From the NCBI RefSeq assembly GCF_030362815.1, contig NZ_JAUCGR010000001.1, positions 116,024 through 180,023 on the forward strand: a stretch of 64,000 nucleotides of DNA. Reading direction: 5' to 3'. The notes under the pieces were generated by a model. That model had not been told where the DNA came from. It saw nothing but the letters and a program-made list of their open reading frames with translations, and did not search any database. The position numbers were made by a program, and so were the translations under genes. This document shows, piece by piece, positions 16,760 through 26,235 of this stretch; the stretch's first letter is position 1, and the number at the start of each line of letters is the position of its first letter. This DNA comes from Cellulomonas edaphi. Lineage in GTDB: Bacteria; Actinomycetota; Actinomycetes; Actinomycetales; Cellulomonadaceae.

Positions 16760-16878
16760 GTATCCACGGCCGCTCGGCGATGTCAACGCGTGTCCACGCG
16801 GCTCGCCAAGACGCCCGCCGAGACGCCCGGCTAGACACTCGGCGCGCGCATCCGGCTCCGCGCCCATACCCTCCTGGC

Positions 16879-17553
16879 GTGCGCCGAGCCCGAATGCCGT
16901 GGCCCGCTCTCCTGCGAGCGGGTGGCCTCGCCCTGGCCGTCGGCCTGCCCGTCGCCGCCCTCGCCTACGTCGTGCGCTCCGACGTCGGCCCGATCGTGCG
17001 CTGGGACCGGCACGCGATCGTCGAGGCCACCGACTTCACGCGAGCCCACGCCGGGCTGAGGGACGCGCTGGTCACCTGGCAGCAGGCGTTCCAGCCCACG
17101 TGGGTCTACCTGGGCGGGTCGCTGGTGTGCCTGTGGGTGTGGCGTCGCCAGCACAAGCCCGGGCGCGCCCTGTGGGGGTTCGGCACGCTGATGGCCGCGT
17201 GGCTCATCGCGAACCTCGCCAAGGAGCTGGTGCGGCGCGCGCGCCCCGTCGTCGAGGACGCGCTGGTCCATGCCGGCGGCACGTCCTTCCCGTCCGGCCA
17301 CGCGTTCGCCGCCGCGGCGACCGGCACCGCCGTCACCCTGCTGCTGTGGCCGTCGCTCGGTCCCCGTGCGCGGGTCGCGGTTCCCGCGGTGGCCGCCGCC
17401 CTCACCCTCGCGCAGAGCGCCGACCGCGTGCTGCTCGGCGCGCACTACCCGTCCGACGTCGTCGGCGGCATGCTGCTCGGCGCGGCCGTCTCGGGCGCGT
17501 CGTACCTCGGGTACCGCGGATGGACCGCGCCCCGCAACGAACCGGAGGCCTGA
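16879..17553 (+). CDS. PAP2-superfamily lipid phosphatase
   Basis: A 224-residue polytopic membrane phosphatase. The three-part PAP2 signature is complete: KELVRRARP, PSGH, and DRVLLGAHYPSD, giving the Lys/Arg, His acid and His nucleophile that remove phosphate from lipid phosphates such as undecaprenyl diphosphate or phosphatidic acid. GTG 16879 lacks a ribosome site and may be translated from a near-leaderless transcript; ATG 16894 is an alternative. A second PAP2 gene follows without a gap, so the pair forms an operon. Confidence 0.88.
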   Translation: MRRARMPWPALLRAGGLALAVGLPVAALAYVVRSDVGPIVRWDRHAIVEATDFTRAHAGLRDALVTWQQAFQPTWVYLGGSLVCLWVWRRQHKPGRALWGFGTLMAAWLIANLAKELVRRARPVVEDALVHAGGTSFPSGHAFAAAATGTAVTLLLWPSLGPRARVAVPAVAAALTLAQSADRVLLGAHYPSDVVGGMLLGAAVSGASYLGYRGWTAPRNEPEA

Positions 17554-18255
17554 GTGAACACCTTCGTGCATCGCTACGAGCTGGACACCAGCCGACCGAC
17601 GAGCCGCGAGTTCTGGCGCGACCTCGGCATGCGGGCGGCGCTCCCCGCCGTGGGGCTGTGGCTGGTCATCGTGGGCCTCGGGTTCCTCATCACCGGCCCG
17701 CTGGACAACCTGCCCGGCGAGAAGGCCGTCAGCGAGTGGTTCGTCTCGATCCGCACGCCCGCGCTCAACGACGTCACGTCCGTGATCAGCCAGATCGGCA
17801 ACACCCCGATCGTCGTCACGCTGGCGTTCCTCACCATGGCCGCGCTGCTGATCTGGACCAGGCAGTGGTGGTTCGCGGTCATCCCGGGCCTGGCCATCGG
17901 CCTGCAGGCAGCGGTGTTCCTCACCTCCTCCCTCGTCGTGGGTCGCGAACGACCCGACGTCGACCACCTCGACGACGCGCCCCCCACCTCGAGCTACCCG
18001 AGCGGGCACACCGGGGCGTCGACCGCCCTGTACGTGACCCTGGCGCTCGTCGCCCAGCGCATCCCGAACCGCGCGCTGCGCGTGGTCGTCACGGTGCTGC
18101 TGCTGCTGGCGCCGCTGACGATGGGCACCGCCCGCCTCTACCGCGGCATGCACAGCCTGTCGGACGTGCTCGTCGGGCTCGCCAACGGCATCGTGTGCGC
18201 GCTGCTCGCCTGGAACTACCTGCGACGGGACGTGCGGAGCGCCTCGGCCGGGTGA
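17554..18255 (+). CDS. PAP2-superfamily lipid phosphatase, second copy
   Basis: A 233-residue membrane protein with about six TM segments. PAP2 motifs: GRERPDVDHLDD (variant first motif), YPSGHTGAS, and ARLYRGMHSLSDVLVG. It begins with GTG immediately after the stop of the preceding PAP2 gene. Sequence divergence between the two shows an old duplication or separate recruitment; the outward-facing active site fits recycling of prenyl or phospholipid phosphates. A strong terminator follows. Confidence 0.88.
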   Translation: MNTFVHRYELDTSRPTSREFWRDLGMRAALPAVGLWLVIVGLGFLITGPLDNLPGEKAVSEWFVSIRTPALNDVTSVISQIGNTPIVVTLAFLTMAALLIWTRQWWFAVIPGLAIGLQAAVFLTSSLVVGRERPDVDHLDDAPPTSSYPSGHTGASTALYVTLALVAQRIPNRALRVVVTVLLLLAPLTMGTARLYRGMHSLSDVLVGLANGIVCALLAWNYLRRDVRSASAG

Positions 18256-18282
18256 CGCACCGACCACGGACGATGATCGACG

Positions 18283-18318
18283 AGATGCCCCGCCGGCCCT
18301 GCTGGCGGGGCATTTCTC
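18283..18318 (+). terminator. Terminator of the PAP2 pair
   Basis: ATGCCCCGCC (18285-18294) pairs with GGCGGGGCAT (18304-18313), followed by TTTCT; 28 nt past the second PAP2 stop. Confidence 0.85.
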
Positions 18319-18349
18319 GTTCGTGCCCGGCGGCTGGGGGCTAACGTGA

Positions 18350-18720
18350 CCGCGCGACCACGCCCAGGGGGACAGATGACGAGTGGTCGTACCGCAACGA
18401 GGGTCCCGTGCCTGTCGTCGTGCGCGTCGCGCCGGACGAGGGCGGCGACCTCCGGCTCGGTGCTCATCTGCACGCGATCCCCGCGGAAGGTGGCTCGTCG
18501 ACCGCCGACACGGAGCTGCTGACGGTGGCACCCGGCAACAGTTCGGGGTGGTCTACTCCATGACCCTGGCGTGTGCCGGTTTCAGCGGGGTCCAGTCGGT
18601 CGGTACCTACGACGTCAGGCTCCATGTCACCCGGCTCGGACTGACCCGGACCGTCGAGGTCCCGACGCCGGGGTCGATGACCTACGGCATGACCCGAGCC
18701 CACCCCGAACCAGCCCCCCT
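18350..18720 (+). pseudogene. Frameshifted gene remnant
   Basis: This otherwise empty 550-bp stretch between a terminator and a leftward gene keeps a coding-like GC bias in the third codon position. In one frame, from 18378, it reads DEWSYRNEGPVPVVVRVAPD and onward to a stop at 18560; near 18540 the coding-like pattern shifts to another frame, reading QQFGVVYSMTLACAGFSG and then DVRLHVTRLGLTRTVEV. No start codon exists in the first frame. The pattern fits a decayed protein gene of unknown family with one frameshift and lost ends. Sequencing error is the alternative. Confidence 0.35.
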
Positions 18721-18806
18721 GCCCCTGACCTGGCCCGACTCGGCATGTCCTTTCAGCGGAACCAGGCCGGATGCCCGCAGCAGGCCGCCGCGGGCATCCG
18801 AGCCGG

Positions 18807-21026
18807 TCAGCTCACGGCTGCCACCGCCACGTCCGGGTTGTCGCTGAACACCCCGTCCAGGCCGATGCGGACGAAGGCGCGGATCTCACCGGCGAGGTCC
18901 CCCACGCCGTTCGGGTCGGTGCCCACCCGGTACTCCGCGGGCAGGAACTGGTTCTCCCGGCGGAACGTCCACCCGTGCACCTCGAGGCCCACGCGGTGCG
19001 CGTGGCGGATCACGGTGGTCGGCGTGCCGAGCGTGCCGGCCGCCGTGCGCGGGATCATGAGGTCCTTGCACAGGCCGACGCCGTCGGCGTAGGTCGCGAT
19101 CGAGGCCAGTCCCGGCGCGGTGACGAGCTCGCGGTACGTCCGGGGGTCACCGGCCGCCACGAGGTCGAACGGCGCGCCCGAGCAGTCCACCAGCTGCACC
19201 AGCGGGGCCCTGGTCAGGTGGGACAGCTCGCGCAGGTTGCCCGTCTCGAAGCTCTGCACCCGCACGGGCGCCTTGCGCCGGTCGAGGCCGTTGGCCTTGA
19301 GCTGCGCGACGAGGGGCTCCTCGAGCGAGAGCCCGAGCGAGTCGAAGTACGTCGGGTGCTTCGTCTCGGGGTAGACGCCCACCTGCTTGCCGTCGCAGGA
19401 GACCGAGTGCCGGGCCAGGTCGATCACCTCGTCCAGGGTCGGGATCTCGTACAGCCCGTCGAACGCCGTGTTGGCAGGTCGCACCTGAGGCAGACGCTCC
19501 TTCGCCCTCAGCGTCTTGAGCTGGGCGAACGTGAAGTCCTCCGTGAACCACCCCGTCAGGCTGCGCCCGTCGATGACCTTCGTGGTGCGCAGTGCGGCGA
19601 ACTCGGGGTGGTCGGCCACGTTCGTGGTGCCGCCGATCTCGTTCTCGTGCCGAGCGACGAGCACGCCGTCCTTGGTGGAGACCACGTCGGGCTCGATGAA
19701 GTCGGCGCACATCCGGATCGCGGTCTCGTACGACGCGATCGTGTGCTCGGGCCTGTACCCGCTCGCCCCGCGGTGCCCGATGACGGTCGTCTCGCTCGCG
19801 CGCGGCGCGCGGACCCGGCGCAGGTCGACGATGGCCATCTCCGTGTCGTCGGGCTTGCCGGCGACCCGTGCCGCGTTGCCCGGGTAGTTGTTGTCGTTGG
19901 CGATCAGCAGCCGACCGTCGGCGAGCTGCACCACGGTCTCGAACGACTGCACGGGGAGCGAGAACGGGTCGCCCGTGCCGTAGCCGTCGCCCCCGCCGAT
20001 GTGGTGCGGGTTGGCGATCTTCAACGCGTCGAGGACGAGCATCTTGCGGACGAAGCCGTCGACGTCGCGGCGATCGAGGTCCAGCGCGTAGACGCGCTTG
20101 ATGACGGACGCCTCGCCCTGGAAGTCGTCGCGCTCGATGACGAGCATCCGGTGCCGGCCGGTGGCGAACGCATCGCCCACCACGTTCGCGTCCTGGTCGG
20201 TCTGGTACGCCCACGTCACGCCCGTGTAGCGCTGCGTGCGAGTGTCGAACTCGGAGATGGTGCGTCGACGCTGCAGCGGGTCGTCGACGAAGGCGCCCTC
20301 GGTGATCGGGTACAGGTAGCGACCGTCCTTCGAGCCGGCCATCGCCTCGAACCCTCGACTGGCCTTGATGCGCGGCGTCTCACCGGCTGCGAGGTACGGG
20401 TTCTGCGGCGACTTCCCGGCCGGGAAGGGCACCGGAACGGAGAGCAGCTTGCCCGTGGCGTCGACGTGCAGCAGGAACGGCCCGAACTCCTCGCCGATCC
20501 AGAAGCTCCCGTCCTTCTGGCGCACCACCGACTCGACGTCGAAGTCCGCGCCGGTCAGCAGCCGTTGCCTGGTGTCGCCGTGCACGATGGGGAAGTCGAT
20601 GCGGTGGTCGGGGTCGCGCAACGAGATGAACGTGCCGACCTTGATCGCCCCGGCGCCACCGCGGTCCGTCTGCCACTTCGGGGTCACGTGGTACAGCCGA
20701 AGCAGGAAGTCCGCGGAGTTGGCCTTGCTGCCGAAGCCGTTGTCCGGCATCGCCCAGAACGTGCCGTCACCCGCATCGACCACGCCGGAGAACCCGGGGA
20801 TCACCTGGCCGGCGAACGGCCCCGGGCGGCCGTTCGCGGGGGTGGCGAGCGCACCGGACTGCGGCCCGGCGGCGAGGTAGTCGGCGGACAGCGTCGCGCG
20901 CGCGACAAGTGTGGGCTGCACGACGGTGGGGCCCGGGCGGTCCGCGGCGACGGCGGGGGTCGCGATGGGCAGGAGGGCGGCGGCCACCGCGGTGGCCAGG
21001 ACGGAGAGGGTCGCTCGTCTTCTCAT
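18807..21026 (-). CDS. Secreted two-domain protein: esterase-like phytase domain plus glycerophosphodiester phosphodiesterase
   Basis: A 739-residue exported protein with a Sec signal peptide ending near AVAADRP. The N-terminal half (about 40-400) has repeated strand motifs FWAMPDNGFGSKA, SFWIGEEFGPFLLH and RMLVIERDDF of the phytase-related esterase-like beta-propeller. The C-terminal half starts at VIGHRGASGYRPEHT and carries the GDPD TIM-barrel residues: HRG.xxPEHT, the metal-binding FIEPDVVSTKDG and the later GVFSDNP. The GDPD part hydrolyses glycerophosphodiesters to glycerol-3-phosphate and an alcohol. Both activities release phosphate from organic esters outside the cell, so phosphorus scavenging is likely. 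No PhoP box was identified. Confidence 0.88.
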   Translation of the reverse strand: MRRRATLSVLATAVAAALLPIATPAVAADRPGPTVVQPTLVARATLSADYLAAGPQSGALATPANGRPGPFAGQVIPGFSGVVDAGDGTFWAMPDNGFGSKANSADFLLRLYHVTPKWQTDRGGAGAIKVGTFISLRDPDHRIDFPIVHGDTRQRLLTGADFDVESVVRQKDGSFWIGEEFGPFLLHVDATGKLLSVPVPFPAGKSPQNPYLAAGETPRIKASRGFEAMAGSKDGRYLYPITEGAFVDDPLQRRRTISEFDTRTQRYTGVTWAYQTDQDANVVGDAFATGRHRMLVIERDDFQGEASVIKRVYALDLDRRDVDGFVRKMLVLDALKIANPHHIGGGDGYGTGDPFSLPVQSFETVVQLADGRLLIANDNNYPGNAARVAGKPDDTEMAIVDLRRVRAPRASETTVIGHRGASGYRPEHTIASYETAIRMCADFIEPDVVSTKDGVLVARHENEIGGTTNVADHPEFAALRTTKVIDGRSLTGWFTEDFTFAQLKTLRAKERLPQVRPANTAFDGLYEIPTLDEVIDLARHSVSCDGKQVGVYPETKHPTYFDSLGLSLEEPLVAQLKANGLDRRKAPVRVQSFETGNLRELSHLTRAPLVQLVDCSGAPFDLVAAGDPRTYRELVTAPGLASIATYADGVGLCKDLMIPRTAAGTLGTPTTVIRHAHRVGLEVHGWTFRRENQFLPAEYRVGTDPNGVGDLAGEIRAFVRIGLDGVFSDNPDVAVAAVS

Positions 21027-21161
21027 GGGTCGACCGAACCTCTGCTCGACGACAGGCAGACGACCGCCCGGCGACATGAGGATGAAAGCGGCACACCGGG
21101 CAGGGACCGGCGCGCCGAGCAGGGCGTCGCGCGATCCGCGCTCGCCTGCCACCATCAGGGC

Positions 21162-21992
21162 ATGGCGGCGGACGCAACGGGATGGAGCGAGAAGTCGCTC
21201 GAGGTCGACGGTCATCGCGTGGCGTACCGGGTGAGCACCCCGGTGGACGGTGCGACGCCCATCGTGCACGTGCACGGGTTCGCCATCTCGGGCGCCTACC
21301 TGATGCCCACGGCGCGGCGCCTGGCCGGCCGCGCCATGAACGTCGTGCCGGACCTGCCGGGGTACGGGCGCAGCGAGCGACGCGACTTCACGCTCGGCAT
21401 CCCCGCCCTCGCGGTCGCCCTGGTGGAGATCCTGGACGCGCTCGAGCTCGAGCGCGTGGTGCTCGTCGGGAACTCGATGGGCTGCCCCGTCACGCTCGAG
21501 CTCGCCCACGCCGCGCCCGAGCGCGTCGACCGCCTCGTGCTCGTCTCGCCCGCCGGCGGCGTGCACAACCAGCCGTTCCGACGGGCCCTCAAGCAGCTCG
21601 CGGTCGACGGCGTGCGTGAGAGCCCGCGCATGGCCCGGATCGCCGTGCCGGACTACCTGAGGTTCGGGCCCGTCAACGCGTTCAACCTGTTCAGCGAGCT
21701 CACGCGGTTCCCGTCGCTCGACCGGCTGCTGCACACGCCCGTGCCGGCGCTCGCGGTGATCGGCAGCCGCGACCCGTTCATGGCGCCGCCGTACCGCGTG
21801 CGCGAGGTGGGTCGGCTCGCGCCCGACCACATCACCGTCGCGCTCATCGAGGGCGCCGCGCACGCGATCAACTTCAGCCATCCCGGCGAGCTGGCGCACG
21901 TCATCGAGTCGTGGCTCGACGGGGTCGAGATCGCCGACGACCCCGACGAGCCCGGCTTCACCCGCGTCCTGCAGCTGCCCCGCGACCCCTGA
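21162..21992 (+). CDS. Alpha/beta-hydrolase
   Basis: A 276-residue cytosolic hydrolase. Oxyanion segment HVHGFAISG, nucleophile elbow GNSMG, acid in VIGSRDPFM and catalytic His in EGAAHAINFSHP give a complete Ser-Asp-His triad. The compact cap and the sequence around the elbow resemble the MhpC-like/haloperoxidase group, but substrate prediction is not possible. ATG 21162 has a weak CAGGG upstream. It ends 4 bp from the stop of another hydrolase on the opposite strand. Confidence 0.87.
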   Translation: MAADATGWSEKSLEVDGHRVAYRVSTPVDGATPIVHVHGFAISGAYLMPTARRLAGRAMNVVPDLPGYGRSERRDFTLGIPALAVALVEILDALELERVVLVGNSMGCPVTLELAHAAPERVDRLVLVSPAGGVHNQPFRRALKQLAVDGVRESPRMARIAVPDYLRFGPVNAFNLFSELTRFPSLDRLLHTPVPALAVIGSRDPFMAPPYRVREVGRLAPDHITVALIEGAAHAINFSHPGELAHVIESWLDGVEIADDPDEPGFTRVLQLPRDP

Positions 21993-21996
21993 GCCG

Positions 21997-22692
21997 TCAG
22001 CCGACGCGCGCGAGGAGCAGCTCGACCAGCACCGGGTCGGTCATCGGACGGAAGTGACCGGGCGTCTCGAGGACCACGTCCACGGCTCCGGCCAGCTCGC
22101 TGCCCTCCGGCACGTGCGGGTCCCAGAAGCTGTGCGCCGACGTGATCCGGGCGTTGGCGCCGTGCTCGGTGGCCAGCGCGAGGATGGTGGCGTTGGTGGG
22201 CACGAACGCCCGCACCGCCCGCACGGGGAACCAGCGCGCGTAGCGTGAGCCGGCAAACGGGGTGTTCACCGCGATCAGCTCGGCGATGCGACCGTCGGGG
22301 TCCTCCTGCGCCATGGCCAGCTTGCCGATGAGCCCGCCCTTGCTGTGGGCCACGAGCGTCACGCCGCGCAGGTCACGGTCGGCCAGGTAGCGACCGAGCG
22401 CGGTCGCCGCGGCGGGGATGCTGCCGCGGTTCAGCCCCAGCTCGGGCATCGTGTGCACCGACGCGCCGCGCTGGTGCAGCAGGCGCGCCCACGGCAGCAG
22501 GAACCGCCACGGCTCGTACACCCCGGGCAGCAGCACCACCGTGGGCGCGCCCGCCGGGGCGCTCGCGAACGCCTCCGGGTGCGTGCGGGACAGCACCGCC
22601 ACCGTCTGCCACCAGCCCACGGCGGTGTAGTCCAGCGCCCGCCACCAGAGCCGGCGCAGGGGGCCGGCGCGGCGGGCGACCGGGCTCGTCAC
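21997..22692 (-). CDS. Lipase/esterase-type alpha/beta-hydrolase
   Basis: A 231-residue protein from GTG 22692. VVLLPGVYEPW forms the oxyanion loop; nucleophile elbow is AHSKGG, the form seen in triacylglycerol-lipase-like and PGAP1-like proteins; catalytic His is probably in TPGHFRP. A hydrophobic stretch near the start may attach it to the membrane. Its start overlaps the stop of the large UPF0104-type membrane protein by GTGA, so the two are coupled and may act on the same lipid. Confidence 0.82.
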   Translation of the reverse strand: MTSPVARRAGPLRRLWWRALDYTAVGWWQTVAVLSRTHPEAFASAPAGAPTVVLLPGVYEPWRFLLPWARLLHQRGASVHTMPELGLNRGSIPAAATALGRYLADRDLRGVTLVAHSKGGLIGKLAMAQEDPDGRIAELIAVNTPFAGSRYARWFPVRAVRAFVPTNATILALATEHGANARITSAHSFWDPHVPEGSELAGAVDVVLETPGHFRPMTDPVLVELLLARVG

Positions 22693-25130
22693 ACGTACTC
22701 CCGACGACGCAGCCAGCGCATCGCCGGAGCGCCCCAGATGGGCGGCAGGTAGAACGTGACCAGCCGGAACGTGATGGCGGTCGACACCGCGATCGCGCTC
22801 GGGATGCCGATCGCCTGGAGCCCCAGCGTGAAGCCGGCCTCGGCCACGCCCATGCCGCCCGGGATGGGCATGAGGCCGGAGAACAGGCTCACGGCCGTGT
22901 TGATGAGGATCAGCTGCGAGAAGTGCGCGCTCTCGCCGAACGCGTGCAGGCACAGCGCCAGCACGCAGGCCTGGAGCAACTGGACGCCCAGGTTGCCGCC
23001 GAGCATCGCCGCCACCTTGTCCGGCCGGCGCAGCACCCCCAGGGTCGACTGCGCGGCACGCGCCTGCTCCGTGAGCGCGCTGCGGATGCGCGGCACCGCC
23101 TCGCGCACGCGCCGGCGCAACCGGGGCACGGCGACGGTGACGATCACGACCACCAGCAGCAGCCCGGCCAGGACCGCCAGCAAGCCGGGGTCGGTCTCGC
23201 CGGACTCGGCCTCGCTGGGGCCGGTCAGCAGCTTCTCCGTGAACCCCGGCAGGCCGCTGACGAGGATGACGACGATCAGCACCATCTGCACCACGAAGCC
23301 GCTCACGCTGTCGATCACGCCGAACGAGACCGCGGCCGCGGCCGGGATGCCGAACTTCTGGAAGAACCGCACCTCGAGCGCCAGCCGAGCGGCGGACGCC
23401 GGGATGACGAGCGCGATGAACTGGATCGCGTACTGGAGCATCAGCACGGGCAGGTAGCGCAGGCGAGCGAGCGTCGCGCCCAGGGTCGCCCCGGCCGACG
23501 ACACCTGGATGACGGGGGTCAGCAGCAGCGCCGCGAGCACCCAGGCCCAGTTGGCGGACGTCAAGGCGTCCGCGACGCTGGCGAAGTCGACGCCCGTGAG
23601 CAGCGTGACCACGAAGTAGACCACCAGCGCGACGACCACCAGCACGCCGATGGAGCGCGGCGTGACCCGGCGCAGGCGCTCGAGCGGCGGCTCCTCCACG
23701 CCGGCGGCCGCGACCGCGGTGGCCCGCAGCTCCTTGAGCGACCAGTTCTCCTCGCGCAGGTCCGTGCGGGTGTCGCGTCCCAGGGCGGCGGACTGCAGGT
23801 AGGGCAGCACCTCGGCGAGCCCGTCCGTGCCCAGGGTCGCCACCGCCGCAGCGACGGCGCGGTCCGGGTCGACGACCAGCGAGGTCGCGACGAGCAGCCG
23901 CGCCTGGTCGGTGCGCAGGTCGCCCTCGTCGGCGGCCTGACGGGCGGCGTCGAAGTCCGCGAGCGCGGCCGTGCCGTCCGTCCGGATCACCACGCGGTTG
24001 CCGTCGATCTGGCCGTGCGCGATCCCGGCGCGGTTGAGCCTGACCACGGCCTGCCACATCTCGCCCAGCAGCGCGTCGGTGAGCTGCTCGGGCTCGAGCT
24101 CCGCGAGCGTCGTCGCCGGGTTGCTCGTGACCAGCAGCGCGTCGCGCTGCACCGCGACACCCACGGCAACGACGTCGAGCGTCGGCACCTGCACCTGCGC
24201 CGCGAGCAGCGTGAGCAGGGCCTCGTGCTCGACGCGTGACCTCCTGCTGCTGCCCACGTGGGCCCTGCCGCCACGCCGGGTCAGGGCGGTCCACAGCGAC
24301 CCCGCCACCTGGCTGTCCCACGCGTCGCGCCCGTACACCGTGACGCGCAGCGCGGTGCCGTCCGCCGTCTCGGCCAGCAGCACGGTGCTCGCGGACCCGT
24401 GCGTGGGCGCGGGTGCCACCCGCGTCACCGGCACGCCGAGGTCCGCGAGAGCCACCTGCACCTGCTCGTCGGTCAGCCTGCCCTGGGGGGTGCCCAGCAG
24501 CAGGTGCGTGATCGCGGCGGCGGCGGTGCCCACGGCGATCGCGGCAGCCGCCCCCAGCAGGTTGGTGGTGCCGAGCCCGATCGCCGCGAGCGCGCCGAGC
24601 CCGATCACCAGGCGGCTGGCGTAGCGCCAGGGCCGGGCCAGGTGCGGGGAGGCGACGACGACGACGGCCGTGAGGACCGCGATCCGGCTGGCGACGTAGA
24701 CCACGGGTGGGCCGGACGCGACCAGCGCGTGGATGGTGTCGGACGGGTCCGTGCCCACGAGCGCCCCGACGAGCGTCGCCCCCGCGAGGGCCAGCACGGC
24801 CGCGGCCGCCTGGTCGACGAGCAGGCGTCGACGTCCCCGGCTCGCCGCGGGCAGCAGCACCAGCCACAGCCCCCACAGCGCCAGCAGGGCGTAGACGACG
24901 CTCCACAGCCACCCGAACACCGGTTCCAGCCAGGTGAGCAGGGTGGCGAGGGCGTCGTCGGCGCCGGAGGGTCCGGGCGCCGGCAGGCTCAGCAGGCCGA
25001 GGAACAGCAGCGAGGACAGGAGCAGGAGGACGTCGGTCGGCCGACGGAACCGCCGCGCGTCGGGCGACGAGGACCAGATGCGAGCCAGCGCACGCACGGT
25101 GGTGCGGGGCTGCTCCGACCGGACGGTCAT
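22689..25130 (-). CDS. UPF0104/MprF-type membrane protein with kinase-like domain
   Basis: An 813-residue protein. Several N-terminal TM segments (about 33-215) are followed by a cytoplasmic kinase-like domain (about 225-430) with HGQIDGNRVV (371-380) and ADFD (391-394) at the catalytic-loop and metal-loop positions; HGQ replaces the usual HGD, so catalysis is doubtful. From about 475 the protein becomes the polytopic flippase/lysyl-phosphatidylglycerol-synthase-like region of UPF0104, with IPASAARLALEVRFF and LMPIPGGMGVAEAGF. AGGAGG sits 6 nt before ATG 25130. Such proteins are linked to lipid modification or translocation; the attached pseudokinase and the coupled hydrolase suggest a dedicated membrane-lipid pathway. 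Confidence 0.82.
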   Translation of the reverse strand: MTVRSEQPRTTVRALARIWSSSPDARRFRRPTDVLLLLSSLLFLGLLSLPAPGPSGADDALATLLTWLEPVFGWLWSVVYALLALWGLWLVLLPAASRGRRRLLVDQAAAAVLALAGATLVGALVGTDPSDTIHALVASGPPVVYVASRIAVLTAVVVVASPHLARPWRYASRLVIGLGALAAIGLGTTNLLGAAAAIAVGTAAAAITHLLLGTPQGRLTDEQVQVALADLGVPVTRVAPAPTHGSASTVLLAETADGTALRVTVYGRDAWDSQVAGSLWTALTRRGGRAHVGSSRRSRVEHEALLTLLAAQVQVPTLDVVAVGVAVQRDALLVTSNPATTLAELEPEQLTDALLGEMWQAVVRLNRAGIAHGQIDGNRVVIRTDGTAALADFDAARQAADEGDLRTDQARLLVATSLVVDPDRAVAAAVATLGTDGLAEVLPYLQSAALGRDTRTDLREENWSLKELRATAVAAAGVEEPPLERLRRVTPRSIGVLVVVALVVYFVVTLLTGVDFASVADALTSANWAWVLAALLLTPVIQVSSAGATLGATLARLRYLPVLMLQYAIQFIALVIPASAARLALEVRFFQKFGIPAAAAVSFGVIDSVSGFVVQMVLIVVILVSGLPGFTEKLLTGPSEAESGETDPGLLAVLAGLLLVVVIVTVAVPRLRRRVREAVPRIRSALTEQARAAQSTLGVLRRPDKVAAMLGGNLGVQLLQACVLALCLHAFGESAHFSQLILINTAVSLFSGLMPIPGGMGVAEAGFTLGLQAIGIPSAIAVSTAITFRLVTFYLPPIWGAPAMRWLRRREYV

Positions 25131-25240
25131 CGACCCCTCCTGCACGCGGTGACGGACGTGGACCGGACTTCGCACCGGCTGGGTCGAAGGCTACTGGCGC
25201 GGGCGCGCTGCGCGCATGACCAGCGCGGACGGATCCGGGA

Positions 25241-26158
25241 TCAGCTGCTCAACGGCAGCCGGCGCACGCTGCGGAACTCGCGCGCGCTGCCGTCGACCGG
25301 GTCGGCGAACGCGATCCGGCCCGCGAGCAGCTGCAGCGGACGGCTGAAGTCGTCGACGTCGACGTCCCGCACCACGGGGTACAGCGGGTCGTCGACGATC
25401 GGGATGCCGAGGCCGTGCAGGTGCAGACGCAGCTGGTGGGTGCGACCCGTCGCGGGCGTCAGCCGGTACACGCCGTGACCCTCCCGCTCCGACTCGAGCT
25501 CGATGCAGGTCTCGGCGTTGACGGGTGCCCCCGGTACCACCTCCGCCTGCCACGCGCCGCGCTCCTTGCGGATGTGGTTGCGCACGACGACGGGGAGCAC
25601 CAGGTCCTCGCGCAGCGGAGCCAGCGCCCAGTAGGTCTTGTGCACCGCGCGGCGCTCGAACAGCGACTGGTAGGGACCGCGCCACCGGGGCTCGGTCGCC
25701 AGCATGAGCAGACCCGAGGTGACCCGGTCCAGACGGTGCAGCGGCGACAGGTCCGGTAGTCCCAGCTCGGCCCGCAGCCGCACGACGACGCTCTGCCGCA
25801 CGTGCCGCCCGCGCGGGATGGAGGACAGGAACGGCGGCTTGTCGACCACCACGAGGCGCTCGTCCCGGTGCACGACGTGGATCGGCGAGGTCACCTCCGG
25901 CTCGTCGCGCAGGTCGCGGTGGAACCAGACGAAGCGGTGGTGCCGGAACGGCTCGTCGGCGAGCACCGGCCGGCCGTCCTGGTCGACGAACCGTTGCGCC
26001 GCGAGCATCCCGGCCACGTCCACGTGCTCGGGCAGCCGGTCGGCCAGCCACGCGCCCATGGTGAGCCACTCGTCCGTGCGCGACCGGTCCCGGTCCGGGG
26101 TGCGCAGCCACGCGGCGCTCAGGCCGTGCCGGGCGGGCAACGGGGAGCGAGGGGGCAC
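25241..26158 (-). CDS. RluA-family RNA pseudouridine synthase
   Basis: A 305-residue enzyme. The catalytic motif HRLDRVTSGLLM holds the Asp that attacks uridine; further motifs are VVDKPPFLSS, KTYWALAP and GRTHQLRLHLHGLGIPI. This set places it in the RluA/RluC family that modifies rRNA or tRNA. No N-terminal S4 domain is visible; instead there is a 90-residue extension with HHRFVWFHRDLRDEP typical of actinobacterial members. GTG 26158 is the start. RNA target cannot be predicted. Confidence 0.92.
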   Translation of the reverse strand: MPPRSPLPARHGLSAAWLRTPDRDRSRTDEWLTMGAWLADRLPEHVDVAGMLAAQRFVDQDGRPVLADEPFRHHRFVWFHRDLRDEPEVTSPIHVVHRDERLVVVDKPPFLSSIPRGRHVRQSVVVRLRAELGLPDLSPLHRLDRVTSGLLMLATEPRWRGPYQSLFERRAVHKTYWALAPLREDLVLPVVVRNHIRKERGAWQAEVVPGAPVNAETCIELESEREGHGVYRLTPATGRTHQLRLHLHGLGIPIVDDPLYPVVRDVDVDDFSRPLQLLAGRIAFADPVDGSAREFRSVRRLPLSS

Positions 26159-26187
26159 GCGTCGATGCTACGGGCGGGCGAACGACT

Positions 26188-26229
26188 GAACCCCCCGCGA
26201 GAAGCCGCTGGGCTTCCTGCGAGGGGTTC
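26188..26229 (-). terminator. Terminator downstream of tRNA-Ser
   Basis: GAACCCCTCGCAGGAAGCC pairs with GGCTTCTCGCGGGGGGTTC almost throughout, starting 7 nt past the tRNA 3' end on the same strand. Confidence 0.8.
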
Positions 26230-26235
26230 GATCGA

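Noticed and set aside
18771..21992. A very long plus-strand frame opposite the GDPD-domain gene
   Set aside because: Only its last 276 codons (the alpha/beta hydrolase) are real; the rest is antisense of the phosphodiesterase.
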